Source: Rhizopus sp. PT2906
Taxonomy: Eukaryota; Mucoromycota; Mucoromycetes; Mucorales; Rhizopodaceae
Direction: 5' to 3'
DNA: 64,000 nucleotides
Assembly: GCA_025529335.1 (NCBI GenBank)
Contig: JAMYHX010000157.1
Span: 29,157-93,156 of the forward strand
In this document: piece after piece, positions 56,993 through 64,000 of the stretch
Layout: each line of letters starts with the position of its first letter
Numbering within the stretch: the stretch's first letter is position 1
Notes under the pieces: generated by a model
Seen by the model: only the letters and a program-made list of their open reading frames with translations
Databases searched by the model: none
Told to the model about the DNA's origin: nothing
Program-made: the position numbers and the translations under genes

Positions 56993-58584
56993 ATGTACCT
57001 TCGATCAATCAAGTCTATTTCCTCTGTTATTAGGAAACCCTTAACTCAAAGCCATCGTCTTGTAGTTCCCACGGTAAGTTGTATAGTTTCACTCTTTATT
57101 CTTGTTTTAATGAATAATCAGCAGTCAGCATATCGATTCAATACTCGATTCTTCCATGCATCACGTATCCAAGAAGCAGTCAAGCCATTTTTATTGGCTG
57201 ATATTGGAGAAGGCATAACAGAATGTGAAGTGATCCAATGGTAAATGATTGTGAGCATACACCATACGCGTGTATATATGTGTATGTGTAACAAAATATT
57301 GACTAGAATATACATACTAGGTTTGTAGAGCCAGGTTCAGAAGTGAATGAATTTGATAAGATATGTGAAGTTCAATCAGATAAGGCTTCAGTAGAAATCT
57401 CATCACGGTTCGCTGGAAAGGTTCTCAAGTTGCATTATGATGTTCATGATATTGCCAAAGTAGGTCATCCTCTAGTCGATATAGAGACATCTGATGATGA
57501 AGATGATGGCGATGGTAAGAACCAAGCGAACGAGACAAAGGCATCCGATGAAGTAAAGCAGCAGCCACCAGTTGCAAACGCTACATCTAATCAAGGTGTA
57601 GACAGGTCAAGCGATAGCTCTGTACTTGCAACACCTGCTGTCAGACATTTGGCAAAGGAAAAAAATATAGATCTTACCAAAGTTACTGGAACCGGAAAGG
57701 ACGGTAGGGTATTAAAAGAGGATGTGTTGGCTTATGCCGCTGGTAAACAGCAAGGAAAAGGTATAAATACATCATAAGAGAAAGTTTCATAAAGTCTAAC
57801 TTTTGATATAGATGTAGCCGTCGCGCCAAAGCAGACATTTACCCTTTCTACACAAGATCGTACCGAACCTCTCAGTATGATCCAGAAAGCCATGTTCAAG
57901 TCCATGACGCAATCTCTCAGTATTCCACAACTTGGCTATAAAGATGACATTGAACTAGACGCTACCACCAAGTATCGTGCAGCACTTAATCAACATATCG
58001 CAGCTCATCCTCATCTGTATCCCTTCAAGAAGATAACGTACCTCCCTATCTTTGTAAAATGTCTCTCTATTGCCTTGTCACATTACCCTATCATGAACGC
58101 CAAGCTAGAAGGAGACATGAATGATCTTAACTCTATCAGGCTCGTCTACCGAAACTCGCACAACATTGGTATTGCTATGGATACACCTCAAGGTCTTATA
58201 GTTCCAAATGTCAAGGATGTTCAATCAAAGACTGTTTTCGAAATTGCCTCTGAAATTCATCGATTACAGGAGCTGGCCAAGTCTAATTCCTTGCCCATGC
58301 CTGACCTGAAAGGAACCACCATCACGATATCCAATATTGGTGTAATTGGTGGCACCTATGCCAATCCTGTGGTCGTTTCTTCTGAACTGGCTATTGTCGC
58401 ATTGGGAAGAATGCAAAAATTACCTCGCTTTGATGAACATGATAATGTTGTAGCTAAGCAAATCCTTCCTATTAGCTGGTCGGCAGATCATCGTATTATT
58501 GATGGAGCAACCATTGCCCGATTTGGTAACCACTGGAAGAACTTGATTGAAAATCCTGCTCTTTTAGCAAGTGAGTTGCGTTAA
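56993..58584 (+). CDS. Branched-chain alpha-keto acid dehydrogenase E2 (dihydrolipoyl transacylase)
   Basis: Mitochondrial core enzyme that transfers acyl groups from lipoyllysine to CoA in valine, leucine and isoleucine breakdown. Exons 56993-57073, 57122-57240, 57321-57760 and 57812-58584 give about 470 aa. A basic N-terminus (MYLRSIKSISSVIRKPL) is the targeting peptide. The lipoyl domain carries CEVQSDKASVEISSRF with the lipoyl lysine, the E3-binding domain reads ATPAVRHLAKEKNIDLTKV, and the catalytic domain includes ISNIGVIGGTYANPVV and the active-site SADHRIIDGA. The first intron has a CAGCAG tandem acceptor, and even unspliced it is in frame and free of stops. Family features favour BCKDH E2 (Dbt) over the pyruvate or 2-oxoglutarate E2. 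Confidence 0.93.
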
Positions 58585-59060
58585 AGAATGCGAATGGAAT
58601 AGTTTAGTTAGAAAAGTATATATTTGTGTATATTACAATAAAATACCTGCCTAGAAAAGGAAAGTGATAAAGTATGTATTATTATCGTCTTTTTCAGTAA
58701 TATGCAGGAAAGTCAAAGGAGGCTTTTGTACCCTGTAATCATTTACATTAGAGGCAAATCTCTTGACTTGATATCAAATATGCATGCATGTATTATCTAC
58801 TCTGCGCTTGCTGTATTAAACACAAAAGGAGGTAAAGAGAATGAAGACCAATTCTAGTTTAGTAAAAGTACCTGCTGCAGTAAACAGTGTCTACATACAC
58901 AAATGACCAATGATACTAGAAGCTGGTGCTATAATTTGTATCTGATTGACTGCAATTCAACCCCTGGGAATATAAAGCAATTTATCTAAACTGTCAAAGA
59001 ACGCGTTATTTACAGTTGGAATAATACATTTCCATAAAAGGAAACTACATTCAGATGCTA
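58585..59060. other. Intergenic
   Basis: 3' flank of the E2 gene with AATAAAA near 58639, then AT-rich sequence with no recognised feature up to the inverted repeat. Confidence 0.5.
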
Positions 59061-59218
59061 TCAGAAAAGGGAGCATTCTATACTTATTGTTTCGTATTCA
59101 CCAAAATGCCTACATGTATTCTCCCTAAACAAGGTTGCTCTTGACATTTTTTCTTGCCTGTGTCTTTTATATCCTCCTTATAACCAGTAAAATAAGTTCA
59201 AGGAGTTGAAATATCAAT
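59061..59218 (+). repeat. Left arm of the inverted repeat
   Basis: Begins CAGAAAAGGG, contains CCTACATGTATTCTCCC and TTTATATCCTCCTTATAACC, and ends AGTATCAAT-like. The inner end lies about 20 bp before the ATG of a broken ORF, so the arm could include its promoter. Confidence 0.85.
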
Positions 59219-59240
59219 ATCTTTGTATCTTACAGAAGCA

Positions 59241-59576
59241 ATGGCTGGCGTTCCTATTGCAAACATCAAATTACATGCTAACTGGAATTTAAACAACTCA
59301 GTTTTTGAGGACTACTATTACCATCCAGGAGATCAGTAGGCCAGGGACACTACAATTATGGACATGGTCCTCGTAAACGCTACCAAGAACATAACCGCAC
59401 CTGACGTTGAATTGGAGGCAACGGCAATTGTGTTAGGTACGACTCAAATAGCAATATTGTCGGAAAGACGACAGAAGGTGTGTCAGCTACCCAGTCCTGA
59501 TATTGAAAGCCTTTCTAGTTCCCGTCCAACTTACCCTAGCTTCTCTCATCCAAAAAGTACACCTAAAAAGATGTAA
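59241..59576 (+). pseudogene. Stop-interrupted ORF inside the inverted-repeat interval
   Basis: ATG 59241 opens 32 codons (MAGVPIANIKLHANW, then VFEDYYYHPGDQ). One TAG at 59337-59339 interrupts, and the same frame continues for 79 further codons (RDTTIMDMVLVNATKNIT to HPKSTPKKM) to a TAA at 59574. No frameshift is needed. The product is not recognised. It may be a recently broken gene, a readthrough case, a sequencing error, or chance. Confidence 0.4.
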
Positions 59577-60554
59577 AGAGTGAAAATACATTTTTTTATT
59601 GTTTTTCTGAGAATAAAGCGCGGCTAGAAAGACTATAACCACATGCATGGCCGCCTTTTCAGCAACATTACTATTTCTAACTGTAACTTATAGTCAAAGT
59701 CTGTCAAAGTTGCACTAAAATGTTTCATGGACTTGTTGATGTTTTTTAAACCTGACGGTATCAAGCAGGAATTCTCAAAGGCAAGTTTAAAAAGGTATGG
59801 CACATTCATATACACTCATATCTCCATCGGTTGATGAGGGAAATTAAATCATCCTAATGCAAGAAATTACCCTTAAAGAAGAAGAGCGCGTACAAAAAAA
59901 AATTTGAAAGTATATCACTGCTTCAATTAGTAATGATAATCGTTTTATTATGTCTGAAGAAAAAGAAGCTGAAACAAAAAATGACATCTAGCAACTATGG
60001 AAGAAAGAAGTGTTGCTCAGAACAATTGGAAACCACAGGTGAGCTTCTATATAACCTCTTTATTAAGATAAGGACAAGAGAGAGAGCTCATTATGAAGAC
60101 AGAGTTATTAAGGAACAGATTTGATTTAGATCAATAAGAATTGAACATGCCGCGTTATATGTTAATAACATGTATTGCTGTCGGTCTCTTTGTATAATTC
60201 ATTTTTAGACAATAGATTTGAACTAATCTCATATAATCAAGTATTTATAGGGTAAATACGACAAAAAACTTTTTGTGTGGGGGTCAGAATAGCAGCTACT
60301 TTCTATCGCTCAGGCACTAAGATATAAAAGCTATTATTCTGAAAGTTAACAAATTAATATAATCCAAAAAGCGTGGAATACTATAAAGCCTTACGTTGTG
60401 GAGGGCAAGTTAGTTCGATTCTATCAAGGCAAGATACCTACATAGAAAGATATGAAGAAGAAGAGATTTATTTGTTTTTATTAATATATATGGAAAAGTA
60501 AAGCGTGACTCAGAGAACAATCGCCTTCAAATTCTGTAAATGAATCACAAACAG

Positions 60555-60724
60555 ATTGATACTTTAACTCCTTGAACTTATTTTACTGGTTATAGGGAGG
60601 ATATAAAAGACACAAGCTCGTTTTGTTTTGCAAGAAAAATGTTAAGAGCAATCTTGTTTAGGGAGAATACATGTAGGCATTTTGGTGAATACGAAACAAT
60701 AAGTATAGAAAGATCCCTTTTCTG
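60555..60724 (-). repeat. Right arm of the inverted repeat
   Basis: The reverse complement of this segment matches the left arm across its length. It carries a 14-nt insertion (AAACAAAACGAGCT-like on the minus strand) relative to the left arm. No ORF starts just inside this arm, unlike the left one. Confidence 0.85.
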
Positions 60725-60915
60725 GTTATTGTCTCGTTTTAGATTATAATCCTGTACAAACAGTAGCTTAGTGACAAGTCAAAATAAACTATCCAATCAA
60801 ATACTATAAATTTAAATTACCGCCAAGAAAAAAAAAAACACTTGTATAGCATAGAACTTTTAGCGTAAACACATGAGCAGCGCTTTTTTTTTTCTTTTCT
60901 TTCTTTATTTTAAAC

Positions 60916-61407
60916 ATGACATTAAAGAAATACATCGCTTCTTTATTTCATACAAGACAAAAGTCTAAAAATGAAGTGGCAGCAGCAAAGCCAGAAGAAC
61001 CGGCAGCATCAACGCAGCCAGTAGAACAAGAGGAAGTTACAAGGGAAGAAAGTGAGCAAGACACCCAAAGTTCAGTTACTCCGCAAGTATCAGTACGAGA
61101 AAAGGATATAGGGATCAATGAAAGGGATCTAGAATTTGAAGAGTCTCGTAACCTACTACAGTCTGACATATTCAACAGTACGCTCGACCCTGTTGCCACC
61201 TTCCCCCAGTTTGAGCACTTGTTAATAGCAAAGTCAGGTCAATCTTATCATAATCCTCGGTATGCTCACCGAACAAAGACATTATCTCAAACCATTAGGC
61301 ACAGAATTTCAATGTATCGACCGAATAAAAAGACTATCAAACGAACTCTTTCAACACCAGATTTTTTCTTCAGGAAGAGTACTGAATGTAACACAAAATT
61401 ACCGTAA
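60916..61407 (+). CDS. Hypothetical basic/acidic protein (163 aa)
   Basis: ATG 60916 follows a strong T/C-rich leader (60883-60910), like the other genes here. The protein starts MTLKKYIASLFHTRQKSKN, then has a Glu/Gln/Thr-rich low-complexity middle, a segment ERDLEFEESRNLLQSDIFNS, and a basic C-terminus (TKTLSQTIRHRISMYRPNKK and KRTLSTPDFFFRKS). No domain is recognised; it looks largely disordered. It lies outside the inverted repeat, 191 bp downstream. A role cannot be proposed. Confidence 0.55.
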   Translation: MTLKKYIASLFHTRQKSKNEVAAAKPEEPAASTQPVEQEEVTREESEQDTQSSVTPQVSVREKDIGINERDLEFEESRNLLQSDIFNSTLDPVATFPQFEHLLIAKSGQSYHNPRYAHRTKTLSQTIRHRISMYRPNKKTIKRTLSTPDFFFRKSTECNTKLP

Positions 61408-64000
61408 TGTAAAGTTATGACTTGTAAGCAGCTACAAACACATACACACTCACACGCCACAACACATATACACACTCACCCATTGATGCATTTGCGTATA
61501 CCAGCCTTTTATTTTTTTATTATTATTATCATTATTACTATTATTACCATAGTTATTATTCTACTATTATTATTATTATTGTTATTACCACTGCTGTATT
61601 ATACTTATTATTATAAAGAGAACAGTCATTAGTGTATGCACACAAAACCAAACGTCTACATGTTTAATACGGCCTATGATAGTAACCACAGAGCTTGTAA
61701 TACCCGTCCATTACGGCACTGACATTATAACATCAAGAACGATGCTACACATTCTTTCAGTTATTTAACTTTCTTGCACATTTGTTGACAGCATGATGCA
61801 CCTTGAGAGAAGCTTGAATTACTATAAATGGAATGAAGCCTTTTAATAGCATCAGTTGTATAATCAAACCATCCATTTCCTGCATCTATTGACTTCCCCC
61901 GGGAACAGCTCTATCTTGGACATAAAGCATTCTTCACAATAAATGGGTTTCTGTACCCATGCGGAAAGTATGCACTATACTTATCCCCTGAGCTACACTT
62001 CCACAAAGTGAGATTCTAAATATCATCAAGGGGGGAGATGTTGATATGGAACATAGTAGCTTGGGTCAGTTGGCTTATTAAACAATGTGTTAGCATGCAC
62101 GGACATTGTGAAATAGGTTTGCAGTACGGTTTATTTTTAAAGAGAAGATGACTGAATAGGCTGCATAATCTACTCCACGACTCACCAAATTTTCAAATAT
62201 TACCAAAGATTTCATTTTAAGCATGTATATACCTATTATAGGAAAAAAGGAAGTAATGGGGGCAAACCTTAACATTCTTAAAATGGAGCCACTCGATTTG
62301 GTTCTTAGCTGCAGTGAATCTGTATGTGGCGCAAATCAAGATTGTTTCCCCTCAGTACAAATTTCACGTGACACATGAACGTCGACAAAAGAGTTTAGTC
62401 TAACTGGAACATCTTTACAAAATAATAACGTTTTCATAATGCATTTTGCGTTAGTTAGCCTATTTGTCTTTACAATGTCATACCGTCATTTACAATTAGT
62501 GATATCACTAATAGACATAGGTATTGTACACTTTATTCCTTAACGCTGATTCTGAATTGAACCCAAAGAAAAGTGTATGTACGAAGCAATACGCATTATC
62601 TCTCTGATTAGTAACAAGAAGAGATCAGCAGTTTAGATTAAATAAAAAGGATAAAATAGTGCTGGTTAGTAAATGTTTATCATGACGATCCGCCTGCATC
62701 CATAAGAGACAACAGGATATTACATTTTCTATATGGCAAAAAAGCAACTTATACTGAACAGCTGTATTATTGTCATTCAATGAACTCATATAAAATCAGA
62801 TTCAGAAAGCTGCCACTCTATGATATTCGTAACTAAATAAAGTTGGATAACCAGGTCTGTTACGTAATGGTAAATGATAACTTACAACCGGACAAAAAAA
62901 GTATCCTTTATGGCTAATCTTTACCCTGAAATAAAGACAGAAGGAACATGCAAATAACTCAATCATCCACAATTCGAAGCTGCTATAGAATGGTCAGTGA
63001 ATCGTTGTTCCGAGTGAGGATTATAATTTACTGGGGATTTGATCGACTAAGGGTTCCTGAGTTCATAAAGAAAGCTTTTTATTCGTTCTTGGCATTGGTA
63101 TTATTGCTCATTGCTCATTTCATGATCTAGGTTATGACATTGCTTTTAGCTTGAGAAGGATAATATTTAGAGAAGTAACGATTTATATTCTATATTCGAA
63201 TCATAGGAAATGTGTACACAACCTTATATTGTATGAATTCATTCTAGCATACTGATTACAGTAGTTTGTTTCGATGTCAGTGATAAGTGTAAAACTTAAG
63301 TGAAAAGAAAATAGAAGAGGTTCGCGTCTTCTAGTGTTTTTGTATGTTAGACGAAATCTTGTGGTAAAGAAAGTCCGTTTTATTTAAAGATGAAATACAA
63401 AGATATTTATATTAAATTATTTTCATAGTGTAACAGGCGGTAGAATAAAATACAATAGAATTAAGCTTTAAAATGGTTTTAAGGACGGTATCATCAACAG
63501 TTACCTGACGTAACATCAGTCATAAGCAGATAATGATCTACGAAAACTTTAAGTTGTTATATAAGCTTATATACTTTGCAATACAATTGGTTATCTAATT
63601 TTATCTTGAGCCTAATTCGCTACATATACGTGAGTGTACATTATCTTAGACAAGTAGTCGTCCTTACTGCCTTGAAAAAGAGAAATTCAGTCAATGTTCT
63701 TTCCAAAAATGTAGAAACATGTCTAGGAGTTCCAGTAGCCTTTCACAAACTTGGTCCTCTTTCTACATATTCTTTATTACTCCATTCTGTAACGTATTGA
63801 CTTATCATCTACATCTTGTTATACATAATAGCACGTTGAATAGCATATATGCACAGTATAAACGTTTGTTCAAATGAATGACAGTAACAAAAACGCCTCT
63901 TCCACCTTACTTCCAGGATCACACTCCCTTTTTATAATGATTTATTGCTGCAATTAGAGCTTTGTTTCTATAGCAATGAAATGATTATCCTGCCTATCTA
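61408..64000. other. 2.6-kb gene-poor tail of the window
   Basis: Starts with CA-rich (about 61437-61485) and ATT/ATC-rich (about 61510-61600) simple repeats. The rest has many stops; the longest frames (about 60-75 codons at 62948 and 63576) lack recognisable motifs. No tRNA, rRNA or transposase was seen. Confidence 0.5.

Larger units (their letters stand above)
59061..60724. mobile_element. Candidate element bounded by long imperfect inverted repeats
   Basis: Two arms, 59061-59218 and 60555-60724, are reverse complements with only scattered mismatches plus a 14-nt and a 1-nt indel. They enclose about 1.3 kb containing a stop-interrupted ORF. This is the shape expected of a decayed or non-autonomous DNA transposon with long terminal repeats, or of an inverted duplication. 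No transposase motif and no target-site duplication could be recognised, so the mobile-element label is an inference. Confidence 0.5.

Noticed and set aside
60400..60430. tRNA-like TTCGATTC near 60415
   Set aside because: The flanking bases do not form a T-arm stem and no matching box A or acceptor stem was found.
62948..63130. 60-codon ORF ending in a hydrophobic stretch
   Set aside because: Short, unsupported by leader or homology, and expected by chance in AT-rich DNA.
63576..63800. 74-codon ORF near the window end
   Set aside because: No recognisable motif or leader; one of many chance frames in this region.

Overview
This window reads as nuclear DNA of an early-diverging fungus, most likely Mucoromycota (Mucorales-like). 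It is AT-rich, nearly every gene carries short introns (about 45-90 nt, GT..AG), coding starts often follow pyrimidine-rich leaders, and there is a decayed IS630/Tc1-mariner transposase of the type common in Mucorales. A myosin-motor chitin synthase and a full-length neurofibromin/Ira RasGAP are also present. No rRNA, tRNA, CRISPR array, plasmid or viral gene was recognised. All exon joins below were made by hand from splice motifs, reading frame and family knowledge; none is checked against transcripts.

Layout. 1-5.5 kb: the 5' end of a mitochondrial-precursor gene (minus), divergent from an m-AAA protease (Afg3/Yta12 type), then the Nop2 rRNA methyltransferase and a small unknown gene. 5.5-9.5 kb: a 4-kb stretch with no convincing gene. 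9.5-17.7 kb: a LaeA-like methyltransferase, the IS630 relic, a small unknown gene, ribosomal protein eL20, a GATA-type zinc finger factor and La protein. 18.3-25.3 kb: a Zn2Cys6 factor, a FAM192A/NIP30 protein divergent from an RBM26/27-type RNA-binding protein, EMC4, and a 4-TM protein. 25.8-31.4 kb: a 15-exon Hrq1 helicase, a small unknown gene and Mediator Med19. 31.7-40.5 kb: neurofibromin. 41.0-58.6 kb: an M13 metallopeptidase, a myosin-chitin synthase, Bud23, mitochondrial uS13, a Yck-type casein kinase I, a histidine-rich multicopper oxidase, Rpn13, and the branched-chain keto acid dehydrogenase E2. 58.6-64 kb: a second gene-poor stretch holding a pair of long inverted repeats about 1.3 kb apart, a stop-interrupted ORF and one small unknown gene.

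Functional themes. The core is housekeeping: ribosome biogenesis (Nop2, Bud23, eL20, uS13m, La), mitochondria (m-AAA protease, E2, uS13m), proteasome (Rpn13, NIP30-type), transcription (Med19, two DNA-binding factors), Ras signalling and cell wall synthesis. Several neighbours are divergent across short shared promoters (154-379, 21495-21663, 50416-50645, 56728-56992) or convergent with stops only 16-115 bp apart. The least explained items are the multicopper oxidase, whose copper-binding core is interrupted by His/Asp/Tyr- and Gly-rich segments next to dibasic KR sites, and the inverted-repeat locus near 59-60.7 kb. No wholly new multi-gene system was evident.
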